Below are positions 38,794 to 61,955 of a stretch of 64,000 nt of DNA, piece by piece; position 1 is the stretch's first letter, and each line of letters opens with the position of its first letter. The translations under genes and the position numbers were made by a program. Source of the DNA: Amoebidium appalachense (taxonomy: Eukaryota; Ichthyosporea); assembly GCA_963693365.1 (NCBI GenBank), contig CAVNZM010000002.1:14756001-14820000 (forward strand). The letters run 5' to 3'. Under the pieces are notes generated by a model. It ran no database searches, was not told where the DNA came from, and saw nothing but the letters and a program-made list of their open reading frames with translations.

Positions 38794-39005
38794 GGGAGGG
38801 GGGAGGGTCACAAATGCTAGCAAGCGATTATAGACGTATAGGCCTGGGTGTGTGTGCCCACACATTTCTCGCTAGCCTTCTCCCTCTTGCTCAGAGGTCC
38901 CTCCCCTTATTTCTTATTATCTCTCTCTCTCTCTGGCTCTCTCCCTCACCCCCTCTTTCTTGCTATTTGTGTGCGTGTGTATGTGTGTGAGTGAGTGTGA
39001 GTGTG

Positions 39006-39077
<72 letters not shown>

Positions 39078-40127
39078 ATGTGCACGCACATTTGTGCACG
39101 TACAGGATGTATGTACCTAAATCTCGGCATAATTTGAAAAATCGCGGAGGGGTACAGATGGTCACAAGTGACCTGAAATGAAGTGCGAGAGGCACGAAGT
39201 AGAAAGACGATAAGCTTGAACGGGGAGGGAGGGGGGAGGAGGGAAGGATGGGCTAAGGGGGAGGAGCCCACATGAGCGACGTGCGGGAAGGTGTGGGAAG
39301 AAATTGTTGTACGTGTGTGCTCATGTGGTTTGGCTGCCGGCCTGACAAAAGCCATGTGGGATGACAGTGGTGTGTGCGGGTGTAGGTAGGGTATGAGAGG
39401 AGACGTGAGCAGAAGGCACACTGGGGGAGACGGGGGGGGGGGGGGGGGGGGGGGGATTGAGAGAGGGTTGGGGGTGGGGGGGGGGGAGGAGCGGGGGGAG
39501 GGGGAGGGGAAAATGAAACAGGCTGGGCAACAGATATGGATGAACGAGTCCAAGGGAAAGAGAAACGGAGAAAATAACAAGCTCCCAGGAGAGCATGCAG
39601 CAAGACAAGAGAACAGCCAGGACGAGGTGTTAAAAAGGCCGAGGTGCGAAGTATTTGTGCCTGTGAGTGTGTATGTTGTCCGCTTGTGTATGTGTGTGGG
39701 CGTGAGTGTGAGTTTGAGCCTGAGTGTGATGCAGCGTGTGTGTGTATGTGTGTGTATGTGTGTTTTTGCGTGCTAGTGTGCGTACGTGTACATTTGTTGT
39801 GGTGATGGTGGTGGTGGTGGTGGGGAGGGCTGGAAAGGGGGCAGGGAATATTACCTTTTGCAAAACACGTTTTACACTACTACCCGGCAGCATATTCTCG
39901 AGCCTGATGTTCCACCAATAGTTGAGAGGGCCAGAAGCGAATACACCCGTCAAGAACATGTTGCGTGTGCGTATGAAGTCATGAGGTCTATTTTCCTGCC
40001 CTCTTCTCTCCAACGTTTGACAAACGATGTCACCTGTGCCCATGGCTGTGCCGACGGCTAGGCAAGTGTTTATGGCACGCTTCCATTCTTTCGCCTTGGT
40101 CAAGGCGTTCTTCAGAGAAAGAGCCAT
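38012..40127 (-). CDS. Mpv17/PMP22-family membrane protein, paralogue B, two exons
   Basis: Exons 40127-39855 (ATG 40127, MALSLKNAL, aligned with the start of paralogue A) and 38416-38012, phase 0; 225 residues. Same exon boundary as paralogue A (after KRVLQK), so the two arose by gene duplication. Motifs: GDIVCQTLE, FIRTRNMFLTGVFASGP, WPFVGMIQFRFVPLHFRP, FWNIYISFMANK. It has a 30-residue longer C-terminal tail (Ala/Val/Glu/Lys-rich) than A. The 1438-bp intron carries G tracts (38529-38560, 38753-38792) and (TG)n, i.e. CA/C-rich in sense. Confidence 0.9.
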
Positions 40128-40927
40128 GCTGGTAAGCAAGGCCAAGAATTGCTGTGTGAGTTGTCCAGAAGGCCCAGGTATGATCTTTCAGAACTAGTTG
40201 CGAGAAGCTGGGATATCACTTACAGTTCAAAAGGGGTATACCCTGGTTCGATTCAAAGCTCAGTGCATTCAGGTATATTTTTATGTGCAGGTTGCTAGCG
40301 ATTGTTTACGCACGTGTGTTTATAACACATACCCAATAAATAACACTCTACCACTTATTCCATCACTGTAGAGTATGCCACCTGTTCCGTCACTCAGTTT
40401 CTCATGTTGGCTGTGGTACTGCTGTACCTAACCAGGCTGTGGTAAAGCGGTCGAAGTTTCAAGCAACGAGGTGAATGAATAATAAATGACGACACACCAC
40501 ACCAGTCAGCTATTTATACTTGTTCCGAAACTTTGATGTCAGCTGACCAGTGGTTTGGGTCGATTCGAATCATCAGGCAGAGTTGCAGGTTACACTACAT
40601 ACAGCCTCTTTGGGATCGGTTGGGTTAGCTGCTTCATGACACAGAAACGGAAAAAAAAAGTTGCAGTTTAAATACCTATGGTGCGGTAATTAATATAGAT
40701 AAGAAATGTATTATTAGCATTATACACATTTAAGCAATGATGCTTCCTCCCTGCTGTTCCGAACCTTAGGACACGGGGCATGCCGGTCCGACCCGAGACG
40801 ATTCCGGGTCATCGTCAGTGTTCGAAATTACCAAAATACGTTTGGTAATTTACCATACTTTTTGAACGATTTACCAAAGACCGTCCAAGGGAATGGTACA
40901 GCCCCCCCCCCCCCCCCCCCCCCCCCA

Positions 40928-40961
<34 letters not shown>

Positions 40962-40969
40962 ACACGCAC

Positions 40970-41063
<94 letters not shown>

Positions 41064-41731
41064 ACACACACACACACACAGCCGTTAGCTGCAGCTCCTA
41101 CTTATGCATGTTCTCGTGATAAAACAGCACGTTGTCGAGGTGTCCCAAAATCATCGATTTTGAGCGCGAAAACATACAAAATTCTCCAAAAAATTTCGGG
41201 CTGGCGCCCGACGTCCTCCGGGGAAGGCCCTATAGCTATAGGGTCACACCATGATCAGCCTGATGCACGTGTACGCGCCCCCTCTCCTCCCCCCCCCCCC
41301 CCCCCCCCCCTTCCCCCCCTTGCCTACTGTGGCCAGGGCCCCCCCTCCGACCCCCCCCCCCCCCCCCCCCCCCCCCGCCGCCGCCGCCGTCGGCGGCCGG
41401 TCCTGATCGTACGTTTCCGGATTCAATTGGCTTGCAACCGGCAGTAACTCAGAGCACACTCTTCGCCACAAAATTAAACACAGCGACTTCCGGGGAGGGC
41501 CCGAGGGGGGGAGGGAGGGAGGGAAGGGGGGGAGGGGGGGGGGGGGGGTGAGGTCGAGGGGTTTATTGGCAAAGTTTAAATTTGGCCGACTCAGTTACCA
41601 AAGAACCAGTTGACCCCCCCAATAATTCGGGACTAAAATTCGAACCCTGGTCATCGTGATACCTTCGTAGCCAATCATTGTGCTGCTGCATCACGGGCTG
41701 TACTGCACCTAACCCTCTTTCCATGGGCTTA
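40128..41731. other. intergenic; CA repeat and C tracts
   Basis: 40200-40900 AT-rich without supported ORF. C tract 40903-40926, (CA)n 40928-41080, C tracts 41289-41310 and 41353-41376. A minus-strand frame 41563-41784 overlaps the MITE and is not supported. Confidence 0.45.
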
Positions 41732-42125
41732 CAGATAGCGTCCGCGAATAAGAAGCACCGCCAATAAGATTTCGCCCCCGGCAAAATCGTTTTTTTTTAA
41801 GATTCTGCCCCCCGGCCAGTTTTCGGGGTGATCTTATTGGCGGACGGATGAATAAATCATGTGGATCAATAATGACATGTTTGCCTTATGGTACGTCCCA
41901 ACCCAAAATGTTAATAATTATGCATATGCATGACATTGTTTCAGTGTCATATATGCATGTACCGACTGCTCATTCCTGGGCACATAAGTACTGTGCTGTG
42001 GTGTTGCCCCTCCCGTCAATAAGATTCTAACCCCGACCCCTCTAAAAACATTTTCTCTTGACTGGGATTTATTGATCAGTGGCCCAGCCACATTTTTGGG
42101 GGTTCTTACTCGCGGACGCTATCTG
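41732..42125. mobile_element. MITE with 23-bp terminal inverted repeats and TA target duplication
   Basis: Left end CAGATAGCGTCCGCG... (41732-41754) and right end (42103-42125) are reverse complements at 22 of 23 positions, flanked by TA at 41730-41731 and 42126-42127. 394 bp, no coding capacity. TA duplication and CAG ends point to the Tc1/mariner-pogo group. Inside, a CAATAAGATT motif recurs at 41759-41768, inverted near 41831-41840, and at about 42016-42025. Confidence 0.8.
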
Positions 42126-42129
42126 TATA

Positions 42130-43079
42130 TATCCTGGCAATATATAAATAAACAATGGTATTTGCGTTTCTCTTCAACTCTTTTATGTATTTGAGAGGGG
42201 GGAAGAGCAGAAGGGGAGAGGACGGGATCAGAAAGAGAGAAAAGAGGATAGGACGGGAGTAAGGCTTTGAGGCCACACAGATGTAAATGACATGGAGTAA
42301 GTCGGGCACGAGCACGCAGCAAACGAAACCAAACACAGACAAAACAGTATACGTAGTAGCAGAAGCTCTACCACAATCTTTACTAAGAAACGACGGAATA
42401 TCTTGACACAAAAACTCTTCTAAGGGTTGCAAACTCTCCGATATATCATTTTCATGCAGAGCAGCTAGCAAGGGTAAACCATATTCACATGTAGGCGCAG
42501 GACAAATGTGCGAACAAAGACAATACGATTACGTGGGTGCGAGCTAATATCACGGAAGTGGTTATGTTGGAACAAATTCAGCTGTTTTCTAGCACTTGAC
42601 ACACGTTGACGAACCATACCAATGAACATGATGCCGTCACAATTAATAGGGATACCTAGGTACTCATAAACAGGCGTAACTGGGACAAGGGCATCAAAGA
42701 GGAAGAAAGCTTGGTGGGGGGTGGGGTGGGATACAGAGGGACGAGGGACAATAACACCACATCTATATATCTTAGCTTCCATTAGATTGTTCTTACCCCA
42801 GGTTGTGACCACATTAAACAAGCGCTGTAAACGGCGAGGGCAGTGGGCGAGCAAACACACATCATCAGCATAAAGGAGTGCAGGAGGGAAAGAAAGGGGG
42901 CCTTTTTCCGCAAGTTTGTCTAATGCGACTGCCAAATCATCTATGTAAATATTAAACAAAAAGGGGCTAAGCAAAGAACCCTGCAGCAGGCCATTGGCAC
43001 GCTCAAACTCCGGTGACAAGCATCCATTAACAACAGCACGCCCACGGGTATGGTCCCCCCCTGCAATCCCCATCCACAC
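42130..43079 (-). pseudogene. non-LTR (LINE) reverse-transcriptase fragment
   Basis: Minus-strand frame with RT block GLLQGSLLSPFLFNIYIDDL, the catalytic YADD within LLYADDVCLLAH, and YLGIPIN typical of LINE reverse transcriptases. The frame breaks near 42475 and homology-like sequence continues in another frame (LLAALHENDISESLQ) to about 42350. The N-terminal part of RT, endonuclease and ORF1 are absent, so it is a truncated, decayed copy. It abuts the MITE. Confidence 0.8.
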
Positions 43080-43279
43080 ACCCGCTTTTCCCCGAGTACC
43101 AATCCCTATCGATTGTGAAGGAGTACTTTACGTGGCGTGCTATTCCGGCGGAAGATAGACCAGATGATAGCTCGCACTTACCGGGACTGTGTTTAATGGA
43201 TCGTTTCTTGTATAACTAACGTTCAGAACAGTTGTGTGCATATGCAAAGGCCTAGGGTAGGGAATTGCTCCCCAGATAT

Positions 43280-43669
43280 ATGTACAATAGTGAGCGTGTG
43301 GGTGAATCTCTAATATACCAGTTTGTATATGAGTTGACGTTTTCTTATTATTGTGTGAAAGCTTTACAGTGGAGATGTAACAAATACAAAGTTTTCAGAT
43401 ATGTATGCCCTACACCAAACAACACGTGCACACCACACCATTTTAAACGAACATGTCCCAAAAAATGTGGTTTGTTCTCAACCTGTATTCCTCCAGACAT
43501 ACACACCCGATTTACCTGGGCCCATACACAACATGCCACGTGCACAGTGAAAGACCTACCGAATTTTACTGTGTTTGAATTCATACTTAACTCAGGCGAA
43601 TTTCTACTATTCCAAAAGTGTATGGATTATCTGGACAAAAATGTAATACGGTGTCAGAATGCTGACTAG
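43280..43669 (+). CDS. hypothetical Cys-rich ORF
   Basis: 129 residues from ATG 43280 (MYNSERVGESL), with ten Cys and several aromatic residues, no recognised family. No promoter or splice support. Confidence 0.22.
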   Translation: MYNSERVGESLIYQFVYELTFSYYCVKALQWRCNKYKVFRYVCPTPNNTCTPHHFKRTCPKKCGLFSTCIPPDIHTRFTWAHTQHATCTVKDLPNFTVFEFILNSGEFLLFQKCMDYLDKNVIRCQNAD

Positions 43670-44372
43670 GGCCGGTGTACTTGAAAAAAAAAAAAAAAAA
43701 AAAATCATATCTCCACATATGATGTATGCCTGATACGTTATATCTCCACGTATGATTTGTATGTTGTAAGTGTAACCTCGATTTTTTACATGTTGGGTGG
43801 AAGTACCGCAGTGTTGGCCTTGGTGCCGACAACTCATCACAGCTCACCTACATGTCGTTAATAAACAGCACATTCCCCCCCCCCCCCCCCCCCCCCCCCC
43901 CCCTATTTAATTACCCTCAACTTGCAATTAAGCTGCCCCGTTAGACGCGGAGTTTGCGACATCATGGCGATATTGCCTTATTTGGAGATTAGTGCATTTA
44001 CCACCAATCATTGCTCGCTATTTTATCTGATGGCTCACAGAGGAAAAGAAACAAACGCAGCTAAAAAAACGACGTCGACAAACGAGAAAGGTGTCGCCGG
44101 CAAGACCAATGCACCTTACTTGTGCCATATCGCCGGCGCGCCACTCGTTTATCTTGAGGAATAAAACACCATAATATTAAGAAAAGATTATTTGCTTGTT
44201 TATATGATATGTATTTTTGAGTCAGCATCGCTGAACAATAATTACTGCCCTTAGATCAAAACAACATCGCCTTATTAATCTTCAAATCCTCTGTGCCGAA
44301 ACACTTTTAAGTACGTGCAGTTACTCCCATCAACGTAATATCATTGAAACCATACGTTATTTTTGCCTCAAA
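43670..44372. other. 5' flank of the ABHD6-like gene
   Basis: A run of A (43684-43703), the tandem-like motif ATATCTCCAC.TATGAT at about 43708 and 43741, a C tract 43876-43904, and CCAATCA near 44003 (370 bp before the ATG), a possible promoter element. Confidence 0.4.
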
Positions 44373-54958
<10,586 letters not shown>

Positions 54959-55140
54959 ACATCATGGCAACGCTCAAGGCTTGCTCAAACCTGGTGAGAG
55001 GAATATTATTGCTGGGCATATGTGTGTGTTGGTCTCAGACTACTGTATTCTGTGTGTGTACGTGTGCTCAGCTGTAAAAATAAGGGTTTGTGGCCCCAAT
55101 GTTTCTGAAAGCTTTCCAACCTGGCTGTCTTCGATTTTTT

Positions 55141-55172
<32 letters not shown>

Positions 55173-55439
55173 CCTCCCCGCTTTTCTGTCCATGTTTTTT
55201 GGTTGCGCACATGCAATTGAGTATGTGACAAGTGTGCAGCCGTTCAAATTAGTGTCACAGTACGAGTCAAGGCTATGCAAATATTGGCCCCCCCCTCCTC
55301 CCCCTTCCCCCCCCCCCTCCCCCCCCTCCTCTGTATACCGGATGATGATTGGCCCCTCTCCCTTATCCTAGAATTTCCCTCACTCTCATTTATCAGCTCT
55401 TGCTTCCTAGTCAGGCTCTCCCTCGAGTCCCTCTCCGCA

Positions 55440-55498
<59 letters not shown>

Positions 55499-55642
55499 CC
55501 CCCCTCCCCCCTCCCCCCCCCCCCTCCCCCCTCTCGACCACACAACACCCCACTAAGAAGGCCTACGTAGCATGTACATGTACACAACCTACTCCCCATG
55601 CATATGGCCAGCCCTCCACGTCATAGCCTCCCTCAGCCACCA

Positions 55643-55675
<33 letters not shown>

Positions 55676-55786
55676 GTTTGTTTGTTTTGTTTTTGCGTTT
55701 TTGTTTGTTTGTTTTGTGTGTGGACATGGATGTGTGTGGTTTTGTGGGTGGTGGTGGTGGCGGTGGCGGTGGCGGTGGCGGTGGCG

Positions 55787-55844
<58 letters not shown>

Positions 55845-55866
55845 TGGGGGCCAAGGAAGGGGGGGG

Positions 55867-55900
<34 letters not shown>

Positions 55901-56058
55901 AGGAGGCAGCAGTTCATTGTGATTAATAATGAATATTTGGAATAGGCGTAATGATAAGCACAGTTATGTGCTGTATTGGCAGCTGCAGCCCAGGGTGCTC
56001 CTAAACCTAAAAATAAAATGTCATCTTTTATTTATCACGGTCTCTTCTCTGCACCATA
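54959..56058. other. 3' flank of the ABHD6-like gene; T, TC, C and G tracts
   Basis: T tract 55143-55172, TC 55442-55494, C-rich to 55532, T tract 55646-55674, G tracts 55791-55843 and 55861-55899. No supported gene. Confidence 0.5.
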
Positions 56059-56150
56059 TATTCCTGCTTCTTTGGGGTGTTTACTATAGTAGGCCCAGCC
56101 TATAGGTATTCCTGCTTTTTTGGGGTGTTTACTAGAGTAGGCCCAGCCTA
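56059..56150. repeat. tandem duplication of 48 bp
   Basis: TATTCCTGCTT.TTTGGGGTG ... GTAGGCCCAGCCTA occurs twice back to back (56059-56106 and 56107-56150), 2-3 differences. Confidence 0.85.
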
Positions 56151-56477
56151 AGGAATGTCACACGTGTGCACCGTGGCACGCGTATACGCGTGACGGCCGC
56201 GACTGCAGCCCTGATAATGCACTGAGTTCCCCGGGCCGCGGGCCCGCCCACACAGGACGTACGTCATCTCCAACTAATTTTAACAGGCCAAGGCGGTACT
56301 TGAACAGGGCCATTTGCTTCAGCTGCTTGCATTTGCATAAATTACATATTCCTAAAAGTTAGCCAAATCTTATGCCACTACCTGTACCTGTAGCGTTGCA
56401 AAGGTGACCGACCGTCTGGTCAGTGATTTCAGTGCACGTGTACATGTGCATTACGCTGTGACTCATGAGCATGCAGC

Positions 56478-56656
56478 ATGCGCATGCGCACTGCGCAGGA
56501 CCGTCGGCCGGAACGGTGCGTGACCTACTCAAACTTGCTCAATTTGGTGAAAAGATACCACACAACATTGGTAGATCTACAAAACTTGGCCGGCATTCTA
56601 AAATACGGTTTTTCTAGAAGATCAGTGAGCTTGAAGTGCAAACCGAAAAAGTGTTC
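56478..56656 (+). CDS. candidate first exon of an unidentified gene
   Basis: ATG 56478 opens a frame (MRMRTAQDRRPERC...LVDLQNLAGILKYG) that meets the strong donor CC-GTAAGT at about 56665. The following DNA has CCAAT (56701) and CATAAA near 56726, so a promoter for a downstream gene is an alternative reading. A second + frame at 56674-57015 ends in an Arg repeat (GAA)n and is not convincing. Confidence 0.25.
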
Positions 56657-57015
56657 ACAGATGCCGTAAGTTCATGGCATCAATTCAACGGGCGGATCAA
56701 CCAATATTTGCTTCCGCAGCCCTACATAAACAGCATACGTACAGCTACCATACTACCAACGTTTGGAGTTACTTGTTCAAGTATATGCTGCGCTTTTCCC
56801 CTGGGCCAATCAACAGAAAAGCCCAGAGAGATGATGTGCATTCCAGTGATCGCGGGCCGGGTCGGAGGCCGGGGCTGTGGGACGGTCCTTTTTATGACGT
56901 CTACTTGGCTAGCACACTCAGTATTGAGATTTTAAAAAAGGCGGGGTGGGAAAGAAGAAGTCGAAGAAGAAGAAGAAGAAGAAGAAGAAGAAGAACCTCT
57001 ACCTCAGATCTTTAG

Positions 57016-58239
57016 GCCACATAGCGTCATAATTCGCATGTTCACAGGTCACGGACCGGCCCGAAGATGAGTCAGCGTAATCTTGTGTCCGGCCTCGCAG
57101 ACTCTGAGACGATATTTTTAAAAACTTTGTATCGTTGCAAGTTAACCCTTGGGCAGACGGAAACGCGTTTATCTGAAGCATAGAGTAAGCAATTAAATTT
57201 TTTAGTACTCAAGCTCAGTGTAGATTAGAGAGATAATTTACATAATTATGATGTCTTGCAAGGGAACTTGCACCCACCGGGCAAGTGATATCTGTTTCAT
57301 GCTTAAATCAAATCTTTTTAAACCTATGGAATATCAGATAACGCTAAGCCAGGTTTTTCAGCTCCAACGCGGAGAGAGTCAGGTTTCAAAGTCTATCGCT
57401 ATTTGAGCACAGCTATTTTAACATTTATCCACCAATCAATATACTTAAATATCATGACTCTTTATGTACGGCGGGAAAGCTCACATGCCATTTCTAGTGA
57501 CTGGTCGAATGTTCCAGTGGTCTTGTGCACGGATGAGGCAGTCGAGCGACCAGTATGGTGCACACCTAGCCAGGCGCAAAATTCACGGTATTTTCAATAC
57601 CTTGAATTCGTTTTATTCTCAGTCTGCTACATACACTCCATTTTCTAAGCGAATAAATAGAAAAAGTATATGTACTCATCATTTTCTTCTCATATAAAAC
57701 TATAAAGTGAATTTAAACATAAAATTTAAAGTATTTTCTTATTTGAAACTAACACATATCACCCTGAAGTACAGGTGGCCTCAAAGTTATAATACACCAT
57801 GTATTAGATGTCGAAAACTGGATATATTTTGGATAACTGAACGAAGTTTGTGATTGTTATCGGGAAAAAAGCCCCTACACACCGTTTCATGGCTCTTTCG
57901 GCCTTTTCCTCCGAGTTCCTTGCCACGCACACCAGAACCATACAGACGACCTTTCTTTCGCTTGTTTATTTTTTCGTTTGTTTTCGCCGCAAAACGCTGA
58001 AAACTGAAGTGGAAAGAAGTGAAAACACAAAGTAAGACGAATTGGAAGCTAAGTATTTGCTAGAGACATACTATAGTTTTAGGAATCAGTTACTCTTTCT
58101 GTTTTTATGCCCTTTTGGCACGTGTAGTTTTTCTGAGTTGGGTTGACTCGAAGCTACGTGACCTGTTATCAAGCAAAAATCCAACTTCGCCTGTGTGCGT
58201 TTCTTACTCTTTGTGAAGTGGCGATAATTAAGCTTATAA
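57016..58239. other. AT-rich 5' flank of the heat-shock factor gene
   Basis: No supported gene. Contains the HSE-like dyad at 57506-57515 and CCAATCA near 57432. Confidence 0.4.
57506..57515. promoter_or_regulatory. heat-shock-element-like dyad
   Basis: CGAATGTTCC fits nGAAnnTTCn, the inverted pair recognised by heat-shock factors; only one dyad is clear, 730 bp upstream of the HSF start, so autoregulation is only suggested. Confidence 0.25.
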
Positions 58240-58783
58240 ATGCAGTCCATGTTTCACCAACCCAACAAAATGGCAAACTACATGGTAGACAACTTAGGCT
58301 TCGGCACGGCCGGATTGTCAGCTGGTATGTCTGTGCCTGGAAGTGCCGGCTTGTGGCAGCCTGGTTTCACCTTCCCCTCCGTCACCTCTCTTGCGCCCGC
58401 TCCCATGCCAAAGATGGACTTTAACACAAACGTGGCCACATCCAATGTGTCCACGTTTTTGCAAAAGCTACTGGCCATGGTTGAAGACCCAACCTGTGAC
58501 CATCTCATTGGTTGGAGCCCAGACGGCAACAGTTTTCGGGTGCACGACCCAGTTGCGTTTGCCAAGGAGGTCCTCCCTCGCTATTTCAAGCACAACAATT
58601 TCTCCAGTTTCGTGCGCCAGCTGAACATGTACGATTTCCACAAAGTTCTGGACGTGCAGCAGGGATCACTGGCAACTGGGGCACAGGAATGGGAGTTTGC
58701 AAACGCCAAGTTCAAGCGGGGCCAGTTGAATCTTCTGACGCAGGTATGTGTTTTGTGTGGCTTTTTTTTTGTGTGTGTGTGGC

Positions 58784-58815
<32 letters not shown>

Positions 58816-60066
58816 TCTGTGTGTGTCTGTGTGTGTGAGTTTTTTTTTTTTTTTTTTTTTTTTTTGGGGGGGGGGGGGGGGGGAATAATTACCCAATGTT
58901 GTGAAGTGTGAAGTGAGTGTGTGCCTTTTTTAGTATTTCTTTTTTACAGCGCGCGTGATCCGCAATTCTATCCTCCTCTGTTTTCTATTCTCTTGGTTGT
59001 TCCTGTATAATATTCTTGTTGCATTTTCCCTCTATTTTTTTTTACGTTAACACAGATGTAAACTGTCCCATGTTGAACACATTTGTTTTGCACGTGCAGG
59101 TGAAGCGCAAAGCCGGGTCAACCGAAACGAACCGACCCAAGAGCGAGACACTTAAGCGTGTGCTTCAAGACATGCAGGCCATTCAGGAGCAGCAGGGCCA
59201 TGTTCAAGAAAAATTGGAAAACCTGGAGACGGACAATAAGCTTATGTGGGGGGAGATGTCGAAGTTGAAGAGCCGGCACCAGCTTCAGCAGCAAACGATC
59301 AACCGCATACTTTACTTCCTGACGTCTATTTACGCCCCTGACCGGTTGTATGGTGGCAAGGATGGAAACAAGATAACATCTTTGGTGAGTGTGCGCCTTT
59401 CCCGTGTCTCTTGCTTTCCTTTTTTCTTCGTCTCCTTTCTTTCTTTCTTTCTTTTTTTGTGTGTGTGTGTGGGGGGGGGGGAGGGGGGGGGGCAACTAGG
59501 TCTTTCCCGCTGCCCAACCCTACTTCGTTTTTTTGTTTTTTTTTTTTTTTTGTGGGGGGGGGGGGGGGGGGGGGGGGGGTAAAGCATAAAGAGTTAGTAT
59601 AGCAGCTCACAGGCTCTCCATTTCAAACCTATGCTCTGCTCCTTGCTGACAAGCGCTTTGCAAACATCTGCAGGATGATCCCGAGGGCAACAAACTCAAC
59701 GGCACGTACCGTGCAAGCATTGGGGGACCCCAAGACCCGAACACTCTGCTTGGGTCCCCAGCAGCCTTTCACCAAGCAACAGCCGCAGAAGCAACTGGGT
59801 TTTTCAACAGTCTTGGTGATCTCATTGGCAATAACAATCGCCAACCTTCCAACCCCAAAACACCGACCGTTGGTTCTGGAAACGACGCAAATAACGGGTT
59901 TCAGCCCGGTGTGGGTGGGCAGCACAGTTCGCGGGTGGAAGGGCAGGCTGGAGGGCAGGGCCTGTCGGGTTTCCAGCACATGGGCCAACCGATGGGCGGA
60001 AAATCGAGTGTGAACGACTATTCATGGGGTCAACCGAGTGCACAGCTACCAAATCTGCACAACTAG
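58240..60066 (+). CDS. heat-shock transcription factor, three exons
   Basis: Trimeric nuclear activator binding GAAnnTTC elements. Exons 58240-58743, 59100-59384 and 59674-60066, phase 0 at both joins (donors GTATGT and GTGAGT); 393 residues. DNA-binding domain about 70-172: [55 protein letters not shown] heptad-repeat oligomerisation region in exon 2 ends [19 protein letters not shown]. The C-terminal exon is Gly/Gln/Asn-rich, a likely activation domain. Oddity: after RQLNMY the nearly invariant Gly is Asp132. TATAAA overlaps the 58240 ATG, so the start may instead be ATG 58270 (MANYMVDN), ten codons on. AATAAA at 60775-60780 may end the transcript. DBD style is animal/fungal rather than plant. 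Confidence 0.9.
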
Positions 60067-61029
60067 TCGGGAAAATGGCTGCTTATGGTTTAGAAGCATC
60101 GGCATAATGTGTTATAACAGGACCTAGTCATTGGAGACAATCGATGCACAGCGTTGTGGCAGGGGCATACGACGAGACCGTATTTGAGGTATGGCCGATT
60201 ATTAACAGATGTCGTAACGAACCTCAGGGCAGTAGATATCTTATTATTGTTGTTAAATGGTGTATCGGACAATGCAGGATAGACTTGCTCCTGTTGAAGC
60301 CGTCACGAACGTAGTTTTTGCGAAAATGTGATCAGACGAATGACTGTAGCCCGTACGCGTTTTTATTGGGCCGCAGCCCTGTCATTAGCACTTATTTTGA
60401 ATCACATTGTTACCTGTGTTGTGGCTTGAGTAAACACCAACCAGTATAACCAGCATGGGTGTGCTAACTATGTGTGTGTGCTTGAACTTTCCTTGGTGCA
60501 TTCGTTGTTAAACACTTACATAGTGTATGTGATTAGCCATACATCTACGTAGATGTTTGGGCATGGGTGTATGGTGTGTGCCGTTTTTAAGAATGTTTTT
60601 GCTGCTGAACTGTTTTTCTACTTTTGTTCCTCTTGTCACTAGTTTGGAAAGGGTATTCCATTATTAATCTTCCATATTCGGGCACCATGTTTAGATGATG
60701 AATTCTTATGTCTCATGGCCATGACGCCAGGAACTGACCATCATCTGTTTTAACTGGTTGTTGCTTGTTGGGCCAATAAAATCTCCCATTCTGCTACTGT
60801 TACATAAACCTGAAAAGGACTGTATGATCCATCCGCCCCCTCTCCCCTCCCTCCCTCCCTCCCTCCCGACACACGAGCATACACACACACACACACACAG
60901 ATCGCCTTTATCACCTTTATCAGCACACAAAAGATCAACTTTATTACCACCCAAAAGGGGGAAGGGAAAACAATTGTTGCCAATATACGTACACGCGGCC
61001 CTCCTGCACACGCCCGTACTCACACACGC

Positions 61030-61098
<69 letters not shown>

Positions 61099-61581
61099 AC
61101 ACGGAGCACTGCCTCCGCTGCTCACGCACTCATACTTTTACCCGTAACATCCTCTTCCTTTGAAACCCCTCTAAAGGACATGCACCAATAGTGACTACGG
61201 AAACGCACTTTCGAGCGCGCACGCACACACACACACACACACACAACATTGTACACTTGCGCAAATGCACACCTGCGATCGACATACATACTCGCACTTG
61301 CGGCCCCGAGTTGATTATTCCGCCCCCGTGTAGTGGAGGTTGTGTGCACATGCATGTATGTGCCAGCTTGGCTTTTGGGAGGTTTCGGGTGTGTGTGTGT
61401 GCACGTGTCGCGGGCATGCACATAGCCCGAGTTGTTTGCTCCGTGCCATGTGTGCGTTTGCGTTTTAGTGTGTGATGTGTATCCGCGTGTATGTGTGTTT
61501 CTGCGCAAGCATATTTGTGCGTATGTGGTCACGGTACTGGTGAATGTGTATATCATGATGGGGATATGATACACACTTCCT
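60067..61581. other. 3'UTR and flank of HSF; simple repeats
   Basis: About 700 bp of unique AT-rich sequence to AATAAA 60775-60780. CA and GA repeats at 60878-60899 and 61020-61094, CA at 61222-61243. No supported gene. Confidence 0.45.
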
Positions 61582-61604
61582 ATTGGCCACACCCTCCGGC
61601 CAAT
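61582..61604. promoter_or_regulatory. inverted pair of CCAAT boxes
   Basis: ATTGGCC (61582-61588) and GGCCAAT (61598-61604) form a dyad with a 9-bp spacer; a bidirectional promoter is possible. Confidence 0.4.
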
Positions 61605-61639
61605 GGGAAAACACCGCAGGTGCCCTTTACCTCAAGTTG

Positions 61640-61830
61640 AGGAATGTCGGGCCGTCGTGGTGGCCATGGCTTGGTCATGGCGTTGGCAGTGTGTCAGACA
61701 CATAGCAGTGACTGATTGCTAGTAGGCCTGTGACGTGCATGTTCACATACATTCTGCAAGTTCTCAATAGCGCGCAACCACAGTGCACCAGCAATTTCGG
61801 TATGAATGTACCCGATATTGTGCCGGTCCC

Positions 61831-61869
<39 letters not shown>

Positions 61870-61890
61870 TCCCCCCCCCCCCCCCACACG

Positions 61891-61955
<65 letters not shown>

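Noticed and set aside
41563-41784. 73-residue minus-strand ORF
   Set aside because: It overlaps the MITE end and has no recognisable domain.
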